From Propionibacterium sp. (lineage in GTDB: Bacteria; Actinomycetota; Actinomycetes; Propionibacteriales; Propionibacteriaceae), in the NCBI GenBank assembly GCA_022837595.1, contig JALHFX010000029.1:1-40252 (forward strand): 40,252 nt of DNA, in the 5' to 3' direction. The translations under genes were made by a program, and so were the position numbers. Shown in pieces: positions 31,441 to 40,251 of the stretch (positions are counted from its first letter, which is position 1; every line of letters starts with the position of its first letter). The notes under the pieces are model-generated. The model did not search any database and had not been told where the DNA came from. It saw only the letters and a list, made by a program, of their open reading frames with translations.

Positions 31441-32703
31441 ATGCGCTTGTTCAAACGTCGCAGCGATGTTCCCGAAGTCAGCGCGCCGGTAGCGGCCGAA
31501 GCCGCGCCGGTGCTGCCTGATCCTCCCGCCGATACACACGTAGGACGCAGGGTCGCCGACCAACGCGACTATCTGCTATCGCTGGTCCACCCGCTGCCGG
31601 CATTCGGGATGTATCTCTTGGACGCCTGGGGCACCGCGGTCTGCGAGGAGATCATCGCTGATGGCAACCTTCCAGCTGCGGACCTTGCCGTGGCTAGCGG
31701 ATACGCGGTGCGGGTCGACGACCTGCAGGGCCTTGATGAGCTGGGCAGCGCCAAGCTCAGAGTGCGCGACGATGCCGCAGCCTTCAAGGTCGGTTCTGCC
31801 GTGCAGGTACGCGCAGGCCAGCCGTTACCCAGCGGAGCTGATGCGGTCATTCCGCTCGATGACGCCGCCCTCGACGGCAGCACGCTCTCGGTGACACATC
31901 CGGTCAGAAGCGGTGACCACGTGCGCTGGGCTGGTTCCGAAGTTCGGGCCGGGATGCCGATCATACGTTCGGGTGAGCGCCTGGACGCCCGTCGCAGTGC
32001 GCTGCTGGCACTCGCCGGGATTGATCGCGTACTCGCACGTCCGCATCCTCGCGTCGTGGTCTTGAGCGTCGTCGGGGACGATCCTGCCCGCGCAGACATC
32101 GAATCACCGCTACTGGCCGCTGCGTTCAAAGCCGATGGCGCCCAGGTCTGGCGCGTGAGCAACGCGAGCGGCACCGACCGCGAGCTTCGAGACACGATCA
32201 GCGACCAGTTGATTCGCGCAGATCTTGTTGTGGTTTGCGGTGACCTCAGCGACGAGGCACAGTTGCCGCGTGTGGTTGCCTCGATGGGATTGGTCGACAT
32301 GGCTGATGTCGCCTGTCAACCAGGCGGGCGTATGGGGTTCGCGATCGTCGGTGAGGACGAGATCCCGCTGCTCATGCTGCCGAACGAGGCGGTCGAGGCC
32401 TATTGCGACTATCAGCTTTTCGCCAGACCGCTGTTGCGCAAGCTGATGGGTGCACCGGTGATCACCAGGCCGATGGTTGACTACCTTGCCGGCGGTGAAT
32501 TACGGGGACGCGAGGGGATCGTCTCGCTGCGGCTCGGAGCGGTGCGCGAGGAACAGGGTGAGAAGGTCGTCGTCCCGCTGGGTAAACCGGATCATCCGCG
32601 GTTGAGTGATCTGGTGAGCGCGGATGCGCTGATCGTCCTGGACGAAACAGGGCCGGTGATCTCGCTCGGCGAGCGCGTGGGCTGCTGGCTGCTCAATGAC
32701 TGA
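31441..32703 (+). CDS. glp: Glp, gephyrin-like (MoeA-fold) protein of the divisome, with degenerate active site
   Basis: The 420-residue protein aligns over its whole length with MoeA/gephyrin, the molybdopterin molybdotransferase. The catalytic motifs, however, have changed: MDGYAV reads ASGYAV, TGDEL reads VVGDD, SGGVS reads CGDLS, QPGKP reads QPGGR, and LPGNPVS reads LPNEAVE. An N-terminal tail of about 35 residues precedes the domain. Followed by rimJ and a SepX/GlpR gene, it matches the actinobacterial Glp locus, where Glp binds FtsZ and a membrane partner, so a structural role in division is the best reading. The next gene overlaps by 8 bases. TATCGT is six bases before the ATG (leaderless). 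Confidence 0.85.
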   Translation: MRLFKRRSDVPEVSAPVAAEAAPVLPDPPADTHVGRRVADQRDYLLSLVHPLPAFGMYLLDAWGTAVCEEIIADGNLPAADLAVASGYAVRVDDLQGLDELGSAKLRVRDDAAAFKVGSAVQVRAGQPLPSGADAVIPLDDAALDGSTLSVTHPVRSGDHVRWAGSEVRAGMPIIRSGERLDARRSALLALAGIDRVLARPHPRVVVLSVVGDDPARADIESPLLAAAFKADGAQVWRVSNASGTDRELRDTISDQLIRADLVVVCGDLSDEAQLPRVVASMGLVDMADVACQPGGRMGFAIVGEDEIPLLMLPNEAVEAYCDYQLFARPLLRKLMGAPVITRPMVDYLAGGELRGREGIVSLRLGAVREEQGEKVVVPLGKPDHPRLSDLVSADALIVLDETGPVISLGERVGCWLLND

Positions 32704-33421
32704 GCCGGACACCTCAAACGCTCCGGTAGCGGGCTGGCCGAGCGGAGTCGTGCTGCCCGCCAAACACAGCTGGCCGGTGGTGGTGCGGGCCGGTGCGGTG
32801 GTCCTGCGTCCGTTAACCAAACATGACGCGTCCGCTTGGGATCAGCTGCGGGCGTCCAATCTGCGATGGACCTACGAATGGGACGCGACGCTGCCACCCG
32901 ACGCATCACAGCGACCGGCGCCGTATCGTGCGTGGCTGCGCCGGATGAACGCGCAGGCGAGGGCTGAATACTCGCTCCCGTGGGCGCTGGCCGTCGATGA
33001 GGGTTGGCCCGACCAGCCGGCGCCGGCCTCACGAACACGGCTGATCGGTCAGGTCACCGTCGCGAACATCTTGAAGGGGTCGGCTCGTTCGGGGGTCATC
33101 GGCTATTGGATCGATGAGCACTATGCCGGACGCGGACTGGTGCCCGCAGCTGTTGCGTTGGCTTGTGACTACTGCTGGCAGGTGATGCGGCTGCACCGCA
33201 TCGAGATCTGTATTCGGCCCGAGAACGCGCCCAGCCTGCGCGTGGTGGAGAAGCTCGGATTCCGTGAGGAGGGGCTGCGCCCGCGATTTTTGCACATCAA
33301 CGGTGATTGGCGAGATCATCGGGTATTCGCTCTCAACCGGGATGAGGTGCGCGGCGGGCTCTTGAATCGGCTCTTTCCCGATGGACAGTTGCCTTCGATC
33401 GGACGGGTCGGCTGGCTGTGA
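32696..33421 (+). CDS. rimJ: GNAT N-acetyltransferase, RimJ type
   Basis: The 241-residue protein carries the GNAT fold of the RimJ/RimL group: RAGAVVLRPLTKHDASAW at the start of the domain, LIGQVTVANILKGSARSGVIGYWIDEHYAGRGLVPAAVALACDY (acetyl-CoA pyrophosphate loop around YAGRGL) and the later IRPENAPSLRVVEKLGFREEGLRPRFLHINGDWRDHRVFAL block. RimJ acetylates protein N-termini such as ribosomal S5 in E. coli; the substrate here is unknown. It overlaps glp by 8 bases and is followed 69 bases later by sepX, the conserved glp-rimJ-glpR order. Confidence 0.92.
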   Translation: MTEPDTSNAPVAGWPSGVVLPAKHSWPVVVRAGAVVLRPLTKHDASAWDQLRASNLRWTYEWDATLPPDASQRPAPYRAWLRRMNAQARAEYSLPWALAVDEGWPDQPAPASRTRLIGQVTVANILKGSARSGVIGYWIDEHYAGRGLVPAAVALACDYCWQVMRLHRIEICIRPENAPSLRVVEKLGFREEGLRPRFLHINGDWRDHRVFALNRDEVRGGLLNRLFPDGQLPSIGRVGWL

Positions 33422-33490
33422 GCTGTGGAACTACGATCCGCGCGGCGCGCCTGGCTGACTGGCTGTGCGCTGGGCCCTAGTTTGGGTCGC

Positions 33491-34258
33491 GTGATGACAG
33501 GAGTGATCTTCGGGGCAATCGTTGTCGTGTGGCTGATCATTCTTGTGCCGCAGTATCTCGGACAGCACGATCAGGGCAGCCGACTTGATGAGCGGACGCT
33601 CGATGAGTTCGCGGACTCGATGCGGGTGGTTCGGCGCAGCGGTCAAGCCGAGCCGGGCTTTTTGACCGATTCCGGTGCTCAAGTTTCGACTCCTCACACG
33701 CGTCGGGCTGCCTGGCGTGATCTTCAGGTGATCTCTCGTACCGCGATGCGGCGGCGCAAGATCGGCCTGCTGGTGAGTCTGGTGCTGGTGGTTGTCGGCG
33801 TGGTGTTGCCGTTCGTGCTGCCGGTCTCCCGGTGGTGGACGGTGCTCTCGGTTGGTGTCTTGGTTTTGTGGATCGTGCTCAGCCGTATCAGCGTGGTCAC
33901 GATCGACCGTGTTCTGCAGGCCGAGCGCGATGAGCTTGCTTTCGGCAACGACGAGATGACCGTCGTCGTGGGGACGCAGGGTGAGACGCAAAGCGAGAAT
34001 GTCGAGGAGCAGACCGACACGGAGCGTTCGATCGACCTGACCGGTCCGCTCGTCGAAGCGCTCGGCTCGTTGTGGGATCCGATCCCGGTCACCCCGACGA
34101 CCTATGTCTCGAAGCCGCTGCTGCCGCGTTCGGTGCGGACGATCGACCTGTCGGCTCCGGTCGCCTCGAGCGAGCTCGGGGTTCCGGTGACTGCCGAGCG
34201 TCCGGTTCAGCGGGATCGCGATGTCGAGCAGGAGATGCCCCGGGCAGTCGGGGAGTGA
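33491..34258 (+). CDS. sepX: divisome membrane protein SepX/GlpR
   Basis: The protein is 255 residues. An N-terminal transmembrane helix (GVIFGAIVVVWLIILVPQYL) is followed by a cytoplasmic stretch with DERTLDEFADSMRVVRRSG, then two closely spaced helices (IGLLVSLVLVVVGVVLPFVL and WWTVLSVGVLVLWIVLSRI) and a long acidic, Pro-containing cytoplasmic tail. This topology and the position after glp-rimJ identify it as SepX/GlpR, the membrane partner of Glp in actinobacterial cell division. I chose GTG 33491, seven bases after TAGTTT (leaderless); ATG 33494 is next to it and equally possible, while an upstream GTG at 33425 adds non-family residues. Confidence 0.8.
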   Translation: MMTGVIFGAIVVVWLIILVPQYLGQHDQGSRLDERTLDEFADSMRVVRRSGQAEPGFLTDSGAQVSTPHTRRAAWRDLQVISRTAMRRRKIGLLVSLVLVVVGVVLPFVLPVSRWWTVLSVGVLVLWIVLSRISVVTIDRVLQAERDELAFGNDEMTVVVGTQGETQSENVEEQTDTERSIDLTGPLVEALGSLWDPIPVTPTTYVSKPLLPRSVRTIDLSAPVASSELGVPVTAERPVQRDRDVEQEMPRAVGE

Positions 34259-34276
34259 ATCTCGTCCATCGCAGAT

Positions 34277-35536
34277 TCATAGCGGTGTGACCGGTGTCGC
34301 GCGATCGACCAGGATCAACGCGTCATAGCTTGCGCTCGGGGTCATCTTCACGGAGTTGAACCACCTGATCTTGGCCTGCCATTGGTGGAAACGCTCGCCT
34401 GCACTGGCCATGCGTACCGGCCGGCTCAAGAGTTCCTGGTTCTCAGGTGAGGCCGTCGCGAATTCGAGGTAGCCCTCCCTGGTGCCTGAGAAGAGGCCAC
34501 GCAGCGGCGTGCGGTTGGTCAGATTGACCTCCCAGCGGTCTCCGCGCTGCCCGCTGATCAGAGTGCTGTGGTGCAGTTCGGTGCCGATGACGCGGTAGCC
34601 GTCGCCGTATTCGTCCACCAGCAGGCTGCCGAGATCAAGACCGCCGAATGCGATGGAGGTCTTCTCGACGTGCCCATTGTGCGCGAACAGCAGACTGTGC
34701 CCGTTGCCGCGCTCATGTTCTTCGTCGACCGTGCGCACCGCGTTTGCGGCCATGATCTGCGCGCGTACCTGGGAGTACTCGAGGTCGCCCGCGTCGATCA
34801 GATCAAGGTGCTGACTCAACGCTGTGGCCGCGTTGAGCGCGTGGGCTCGTCCAGGAATCTCGGGGGTTTCCTCGATCGCCGCCATTAGCTCGTCGACCAC
34901 CGGACGCATGGTCGTGGCGTCCGGATCATCGCCCTCATCACTCCAGCCGGCGAGCCGGTCACGCACCTGCTCGGCTGTTGGCGGGTCGTATTCAGCCAGC
35001 CAGCTCAGCGCGATCTGTTTGGACGCATCGACCCGCTGCGTATCGATGCCGACCAGGCGGATGCGCTGGTCTTCTGGAAGCCCGGCGTTGTGGTCGCGCA
35101 GCCATTGCAACAGCTCCGCCATCTGCTCGGTGTGGTTGATGCGGAATCCGAACTGGCGGGCAGCATCGTGCGCGGTGCCGGGACCGCCCTGGACGAAGTC
35201 GTCCACGATCGCGGTGTTGCCGTAGTCCTCTTCGAGCATGATGGCCCGGAACTGCGGCAACTTGCGCACCAAGGTGAGGCGCTGCAGCTGGAACTCGGCA
35301 TTGCCGTGGGTGGCTTCGCCGAGCGCCAGCACCGTGGCGTCGGCGAGTTCGGACGAGATGGTGGCGTCGGTGAACTCGACCGCTTCTGGGGTGCCCTGGG
35401 GGCGGTTGGCATAGGTCGTCAAGCCGGCGATACTGCCTGCGATAAGACCAATGACCCCGACAACGATGAGTAGAACCATGAATCCCCGATACCGGCGGCC
35501 TGCGAGACGCGTGAGATCAGTCCGGGTGCTCATCAC
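34277..35536 (-). CDS. erythromycin-esterase-like protein with N-terminal membrane anchor
   Basis: This 419-residue protein contains an erythromycin esterase (Ere) domain: LGEATHG at 72-78 gives the Glu and His of the catalytic centre, then IMLEEDYGN, RLVGIDTQ and FAHNGHVEKTS follow in the family order. Unlike known cytoplasmic Ere enzymes it starts with a basic stretch and a transmembrane helix (GFMVLLIVVGVIGLIAGSIAGL), so the catalytic domain should lie outside the membrane. Its start overlaps the ABC permease gene by 4 bases, making a permease-esterase unit. Ere enzymes hydrolyse macrolide lactones, but many homologues have other, unknown substrates. Confidence 0.85.
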   Translation of the reverse strand: MMSTRTDLTRLAGRRYRGFMVLLIVVGVIGLIAGSIAGLTTYANRPQGTPEAVEFTDATISSELADATVLALGEATHGNAEFQLQRLTLVRKLPQFRAIMLEEDYGNTAIVDDFVQGGPGTAHDAARQFGFRINHTEQMAELLQWLRDHNAGLPEDQRIRLVGIDTQRVDASKQIALSWLAEYDPPTAEQVRDRLAGWSDEGDDPDATTMRPVVDELMAAIEETPEIPGRAHALNAATALSQHLDLIDAGDLEYSQVRAQIMAANAVRTVDEEHERGNGHSLLFAHNGHVEKTSIAFGGLDLGSLLVDEYGDGYRVIGTELHHSTLISGQRGDRWEVNLTNRTPLRGLFSGTREGYLEFATASPENQELLSRPVRMASAGERFHQWQAKIRWFNSVKMTPSASYDALILVDRATPVTPL

Positions 35537-36312
35537 CGCACCTCCGTCCGCAGTTCACGGGCGACGCCGATGATGCCGGGCACAACGATCCAGGCGAGGA
35601 TACCGGTAGCCACCTGTGCCACTTCGACCCCGGTGACACCGTCGGCGAGGTCGGCGACAGCATTGATGTCGAGCCACGCGAGCACCTCGGCAGCGCGGGG
35701 GAAGATCGAGAGCAACAGTGCCATCGCCGGCCATGCCAGCACGACCGTGATCGCAACCGGTGCCACGCCGGTGGCCAGCCCGATCGCGTAGCCAGACAGT
35801 GTCGCCAAGACGATGCCGGCGGTCAGTACGAGCTGAGCGGACCAGTTGACGCTCCACACGATTTCCTTCCCGGTCATCAATGCACCGACCGGGGTGATGA
35901 GCGCGGCCATGGCGAACGTCGATGCTGCGGCGATGAGACCGAGCGTGACCACCGCCGCCAGTTGCGCGACCAGTATCCGGCTTCGGGCGGGCACCAGGGC
36001 GTAGGTGGTGAGTGCGGTGCGATGGTGACGGGCCGATGTCGCGAGCAGGATGGCGAAGACCGGCAAGAGTGTGAGCAAGGGAATGCCCGCCAGGCGGGCG
36101 ATGTCCCCGAATGTCACCTTCTCGATGAACAGGGCCGCACCGCCACCGAAGACTCCGGAGAGCAGGACTCCGCCGGCGGCCAGTGCGATACCTGAAGGGG
36201 TGTCGATGAGTTTGCGTAATTCGACCAACCACAGCCGTGGCGCCGAGGGTGCACGGGAATCGGCGAGTGCAGAGATGCTGTGAGCAGAGTGGGGACGAAC
36301 GGTGGTGATCAT
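35533..36312 (-). CDS. ABC-2-type transporter permease
   Basis: The 259-residue protein has six hydrophobic helices, beginning after LWLVELRKLIDTPSGIALAAGGVLLSG, the usual opening of ABC-2 permeases. TSARHHRTALTTYALVPARSRILVAQL matches the typical cytoplasmic loop after the second helix. With the ATPase encoded 50 bases upstream it forms a small-molecule or peptide exporter, probably for resistance. AAAGGA lies 8 bases before the ATG, and the stop overlaps the following Ere-like gene by 4 bases. Confidence 0.88.
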   Translation of the reverse strand: MITTVRPHSAHSISALADSRAPSAPRLWLVELRKLIDTPSGIALAAGGVLLSGVFGGGAALFIEKVTFGDIARLAGIPLLTLLPVFAILLATSARHHRTALTTYALVPARSRILVAQLAAVVTLGLIAAASTFAMAALITPVGALMTGKEIVWSVNWSAQLVLTAGIVLATLSGYAIGLATGVAPVAITVVLAWPAMALLLSIFPRAAEVLAWLDINAVADLADGVTGVEVAQVATGILAWIVVPGIIGVARELRTEVR

Positions 36313-36362
36313 GGTGCTGTCCTTTCGGTCGTGAGTCCGGATGATGGGGTCGGGATCGAGGC

Positions 36363-37076
36363 TCAGGCGCTGCGATCGAGATCGGTCGTGGCGGAGAAGT
36401 AGAGCTCGGTGATGTCGCCGTGTTGGGCACGCAGCGACGAGAGGGTGCCGTGGGCGACGATCTGGCCGCCGGCGATGATGACGAGCCGATCGGCGAGACG
36501 CTCGACCTCGGAGAGCTGATGGCTCGAGAGGAGGATCGCTCCGCCCCGCTCGGCTCTGGCACGCAGAAGGTCGCCGAGCCAGCGCTGACCTTGCGGGTCG
36601 AGACCGTTGGCGGGCTCATCGAGTACCAGTACCGGTGGGTCGGTGAGCAGGGCCTGGGCGATGCCGAGACGCTGCTGCATACCGAGCGAATAGCCGCGAA
36701 CGCGCCGGCGTGCCTCACGGGTGGTCAACCCGACCTGCTCGAGGACCTCGTCCGCTCGTCGTGCGGGCAGGCCGAGGGTGAGGCAAGAGAGTAGGAGGGA
36801 CTCGCGGCCGCTGCGTCCGGGATGGAACGCGCCGGCATCCAGCAGCGAACCGACGATTGATGCCGGGTTCGGCCAGTCTCGGTAGCGACGGCCGTTGATC
36901 GTGGCGCTTCCCGCGTCGGCCGCGGTGAAGCCGAGCAGGATGCGTATCGTTGTTGATTTGCCGGCTCCGTTCGGGCCTAGGAAGCCGGTTACCTGGCCGG
37001 ACGGAATGGTGAAGGTGACGTTGTCGAGTACCGTGCGAGTCCCGTACGACTTGGTGAGATGGGAGAAGGTGATCAT
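36363..37076 (-). CDS. ABC transporter ATP-binding protein (drug/antimicrobial exporter type)
   Basis: The 237-residue nucleotide-binding protein has Walker A GPNGAGKST, signature YSLGMQQRLG and Walker B VLVLDEPANGLDPQG, followed by the H-loop region LLSSHQLSEVE. The sequence is of the CcmA/BcrA class that pairs with ABC-2 permeases. The ATG at 37076 gives MITFSHLTKSYG, the standard beginning; an extension to 37112 is rejected. It is divergent from the histidine kinase gene, 163 bases apart, and a shared control region is likely. Confidence 0.93.
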   Translation of the reverse strand: MITFSHLTKSYGTRTVLDNVTFTIPSGQVTGFLGPNGAGKSTTIRILLGFTAADAGSATINGRRYRDWPNPASIVGSLLDAGAFHPGRSGRESLLLSCLTLGLPARRADEVLEQVGLTTREARRRVRGYSLGMQQRLGIAQALLTDPPVLVLDEPANGLDPQGQRWLGDLLRARAERGGAILLSSHQLSEVERLADRLVIIAGGQIVAHGTLSSLRAQHGDITELYFSATTDLDRSA

Positions 37077-37239
37077 GGTGATAGTCCACCCGGACCAGTC
37101 GGCCGCCGGCATCGTGCAGGCGGCCAGTGATCGGGGATCGTTGGGCTGGTGTGCGGGCCAAGCGGGGTAGCCGATGGGCTGCCAAGGTCGAGCCGATGGT
37201 CGCTATGGGTTGCTCGGTCCGAATACCTAGGCTGATGGG

Positions 37240-38412
37240 GTGACCGCCAGCCAATCGTCGAGTGCTCGTACCTCCGCGGATGTCGCGGTGCCGGTCGCTG
37301 TCTGGAGCGTCGCCGTGGTGATGTGGCTCTATTACCTGGCGCCTTTTGTTGCCCTGGCATCTCGACCGGTTGGGCCACTGATCGTCGTGCTGGGTTTCGT
37401 CCCTCCCGCGTTGGCGCTCGGTCTGCTCGCGTTTCGCCGACGCGCCCGGATGACGGTCGTTGTTGGTATCGGAGTGCTGCTCTTCCTGAGCCCGGGAGTG
37501 GTCGGGGCAGCTTTCGCGATGCAAGGATCGGTGGCGCGCTGGACGACGCGGGCACGGACGGTCATGGCTGTCGGGCTTTGGTTCAGCGTGGCGAAGCTCG
37601 CCTCGCTGCTGTTGGTTCCGCCTGCCGCCGGTTCGTGGGGAAGCGCGTATTCGTTTGAGTTCGGTCTCACCGTCGTCGGATTGGCGTTCGCGACCCTGGT
37701 CGGCTGGCTGCTGCGCACGCTCACGGCCGAGCGTGAGGGCCGGATGGCAGCCGAGCAGGCCAGGCGCGATGCGGAATGGGCCCGGATCGAACAAGCACGG
37801 CTCGCCGAGCGCGAGCAAATCGCCCGCGAGATGCATGATGTGCTCGCTCACCGGCTGTCGCTGGTTAGCATGAACGCGGGGGCGCTGGCTTTTCGTACTG
37901 ATCTCAGCCAGGACGAAACGCGTGAGATCGCAAAGACGATCCAGTGCAATGTGAAGCAATCCCTCGCCGAGTTGCGGGCGGTGCTGTCCACATTGCGCGG
38001 TTCGGACGCTCCGCCGGAACCGCCTCAACCGACGCTCGCCGAGTTGCCGGTGCTGGTCGCCGACCTCGAGGAGGATCAGTGCATCGATCTTGAGATTGCC
38101 ACGGATCTTGAGCAGGTACCAACGCAGACCGGGCGCCAGGCCTTCCGTATTGTGCAGGAGGCGCTCACCAACGCCCGAAAGCATGCTCCGGGCGCCCCGG
38201 TGAGCGTCCGGGTTGCCGGGGAACCTGGTGCCCGGCTGGAGGTCACGATCATCAATCCGCTGGCCGATCTGGCGGTGCCCGACGATAGTGGTAGTGGCGT
38301 CGGGTTGCTCGGATTGACTGAACGAGCCTCATCGGTCGGAGGATTGGTCAACTATGGGCGTGCGGGCGGCTCGTTTGTTGTTTCGGCCTACTTGCCATGG
38401 AAGGAAGACTGA
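37240..38412 (+). CDS. NarL-type (HisKA_3) sensor histidine kinase
   Basis: The 390-residue sensor has four or five N-terminal transmembrane helices with almost no extracellular domain, then a coiled segment and the HisKA_3 dimerisation helix with phosphoacceptor His199 in REQIAREMHDVLAHRLSLV. The C-terminal ATPase domain shows IVQEALTNARKHAP (N-box) and GVGLLGLTERASSVGG (G-box). The lack of an outer domain suggests intramembrane sensing, as in LiaS/BceS-like resistance systems, consistent with the divergent ABC genes. TAGGCT precedes the GTG start by six bases (leaderless). Its stop overlaps the regulator start (TGATG). Confidence 0.92.
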   Translation: MTASQSSSARTSADVAVPVAVWSVAVVMWLYYLAPFVALASRPVGPLIVVLGFVPPALALGLLAFRRRARMTVVVGIGVLLFLSPGVVGAAFAMQGSVARWTTRARTVMAVGLWFSVAKLASLLLVPPAAGSWGSAYSFEFGLTVVGLAFATLVGWLLRTLTAEREGRMAAEQARRDAEWARIEQARLAEREQIAREMHDVLAHRLSLVSMNAGALAFRTDLSQDETREIAKTIQCNVKQSLAELRAVLSTLRGSDAPPEPPQPTLAELPVLVADLEEDQCIDLEIATDLEQVPTQTGRQAFRIVQEALTNARKHAPGAPVSVRVAGEPGARLEVTIINPLADLAVPDDSGSGVGLLGLTERASSVGGLVNYGRAGGSFVVSAYLPWKED

Positions 38413-39062
38413 TGATCTCAGTGCTGCTGGTCGACGACGATGCGATGGCGCGTACCGGGCTGCGCCTGATCATTGCTGGGGATCCCGAACTGGCGGTCGT
38501 CGGCGATGCGGAGGACGGCGAGGCCGGACTTCGAGCCATCCGCGAATTGGCGCCCGACGTGGTGCTACTGGATATCCGCATGCCCGTGCTCGACGGGCTC
38601 GGTGTGCTGGAGCGGCTAGCCGCATCGAGGTCTCATCGCCCCCGCGTGTTGGTGTTGACTACGTTCAATACGGACGACTATGTGCTTCGCGCGTTGCGTC
38701 AGCACGCGCACGGCTTTCTGCTCAAGGACACCGATCCGGCCGACCTGGTCGCGGCGATCAAGGCCGTCCACCGGGGTGAGCCTGTGTTGTCACCCGATGT
38801 GACGACCACTGTCATCGCTGCCGCAACAGCATCCACCAGGCTCTCCCCCGAGGCTTCGGCGGCGATCGCCGATTTGACCGAGCGGGAGCGCCAGATCGCC
38901 ATCTTGATGGCTCAAGGCCTCACCAACGCCCAAATTGGTAGCCGACTACACCTCAGCCTCGCAACGGTGAAGGCCCATCTGACCAGGCTCTTCATGAAAC
39001 TGGGCACCGATAACCGAGTGTCGGCGGCCATGCGGGTTCGCGATGCGGGGCTGCTCGATTGA
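38412..39062 (+). CDS. NarL/LuxR-type response regulator
   Basis: The 216-residue regulator has a receiver domain at 1-120 with acidic pocket DDD (8-10), phosphoacceptor Asp54 in LLDIRMPVLDG, Thr at TTF and Lys in LLKDT. The LuxR HTH at about 150-215 reads LTERERQIAILMAQGLTNAQIGSRLHLSLATVKAHLTRLFMKLG. It is encoded with the histidine kinase by stop-start overlap, and likely activates the divergent ABC/Ere-like operon when phosphorylated. Confidence 0.95.
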   Translation: MISVLLVDDDAMARTGLRLIIAGDPELAVVGDAEDGEAGLRAIRELAPDVVLLDIRMPVLDGLGVLERLAASRSHRPRVLVLTTFNTDDYVLRALRQHAHGFLLKDTDPADLVAAIKAVHRGEPVLSPDVTTTVIAAATASTRLSPEASAAIADLTERERQIAILMAQGLTNAQIGSRLHLSLATVKAHLTRLFMKLGTDNRVSAAMRVRDAGLLD

Positions 39063-39123
39063 TTGTGCGCCGGTGCATCGCGCCTGAGATGACTGGGTTT
39101 GATCGTCATCGTCCGAGTGCCGG

Positions 39124-40044
39124 CTATCGGAGTGTTTCTCTGAGAAAACGGACTCTTCGTGTCACGCTCTGCTCGGTGATTCTGCTCTTGCGAACCCAAT
39201 CGAAGCCGTGCATCGTCCCTCGTGTCTGGGCGACCTCAACCTCGCACCCTGCTTCGCGGAGTTTGTCCGCGTATAACAATGCTTCGTCGTGCAGGGGGTC
39301 GAACTCGGCCGTCTCGATGTAGGCATTCGGCAGGCCGTGTAGCGAGGATGCCTCGAGTGGGGACGCATAGGCGATGTCGGGGACGCTCGGGTTTGGCAGA
39401 TAGAGGCGCCACATCTTTTCGTTGAGCTGCGTATTCCATATCGGGGTGTCCGTATATCGCCGGGCGGAGGGCGTCTGCATGCGCCGGTCGAGGCCGGGAT
39501 AGATCAGCAGCTGCCCGTGCAGAGTAGGGCCCTGCCGGTCGCGGGCCATCAGACCGACGGCGGCCGCGAGGTTGCCGCCCGCGCTGTCCCCGCCGACCGC
39601 GATTCGCGATGGGTCGATTCCCAGTTGCGTTGCTTTGTCCCGTAGCCACAGTAGTGATGAGTATGCGTCTTCGGTTTGGACGGGGAACCGGTGTCGGGGG
39701 AGCAGCCGATAGTCGGGTAACAGCACCACGCACGGTGTCAGCGCAGCGTATGCCCGGGCCAGTCTGAAGTGATGTGGCGCTGCTTTGAACGCGAACGCAC
39801 CGCCGTGCAGGTCAAGCAGCGCGGGCATCGGACGATCAGTTTCGGCCGGTCTGAAGAGAAGCGCCGGGATTGTCTCGCCGTCGGCGACCGGGATCTCGTG
39901 GCGGGTGACGGTGAGCTTCTCGTCCGATCGTTGAAGTCCGGGTAGGACGCCCAGTGTGAGAGCGCCCAGCCGGATCGCCGCCGGGTTCAGCGGTATACGA
40001 AACCACGCGTACCGAGCGAAATCCGGATCCAGGGGATAGCGCAC
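39124..40044 (-). CDS. alpha/beta hydrolase, hormone-sensitive-lipase (HSL) family esterase
   Basis: The 306-residue esterase has the HSL oxyanion-hole motif HGGAF at 80-84 and nucleophile Ser154 in GGDSAGGN. The acid and base are probably Asp in TAEFDPLHDE (about 248) and His in GTMHGFDW (about 281). The N-terminal 45 residues form the cap region. HSL-family enzymes hydrolyse short-chain esters; the natural substrate is unknown. The GTG start is six bases after TAGGCT (leaderless). It is convergent with the response regulator, 61 bases apart. Confidence 0.93.
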   Translation of the reverse strand: MRYPLDPDFARYAWFRIPLNPAAIRLGALTLGVLPGLQRSDEKLTVTRHEIPVADGETIPALLFRPAETDRPMPALLDLHGGAFAFKAAPHHFRLARAYAALTPCVVLLPDYRLLPRHRFPVQTEDAYSSLLWLRDKATQLGIDPSRIAVGGDSAGGNLAAAVGLMARDRQGPTLHGQLLIYPGLDRRMQTPSARRYTDTPIWNTQLNEKMWRLYLPNPSVPDIAYASPLEASSLHGLPNAYIETAEFDPLHDEALLYADKLREAGCEVEVAQTRGTMHGFDWVRKSRITEQSVTRRVRFLRETLR

Positions 40045-40178
40045 AGAACAAGCCTAAGCTTGGTCGGATCGAGCCGGACGCCGGATCGTTGTACGAGCTA
40101 TCGTCCCTTGTGCGAACCGTGTTTTGGGAGGCGGCCACGAGGTCGTGTAACATCTTTGGGTACCACAAAACTGGATAT

Positions 40179-40251
40179 GGGGCATTGGCGCAGCTGGTAG
40201 CGCGTCTCGTTCGCAATGAGAAGGTCAGGGGTTCGAATCCCCTATGCTCCA
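40179..40251 (+). tRNA. tRNA-Ala(CGC)
   Basis: 73 nt. Acceptor arms GGGGCAT and ATGCTCC include the G3-U70 wobble that marks alanine tRNAs. The D arm is GCGCAGCTGGTAGCGC, the anticodon loop TTCGCAA gives CGC (reads GCG), and the T arm is CAGGGGTTCGAATCCCCT with the usual TTCGAAT. The window ends one base after the discriminator A. Confidence 0.96.

Noticed and set aside
31441..32703. Functional molybdopterin molybdotransferase MoeA
   Set aside because: The catalytic motifs are replaced and the neighbours are division genes, so Glp is the better call.
36715..38184. 489-codon open frame on the minus strand
   Set aside because: It is antisense to the well-supported histidine kinase and overlaps the ABC ATPase gene in another frame; composition (Arg, His, Gln-rich) is typical of a high-GC shadow frame.
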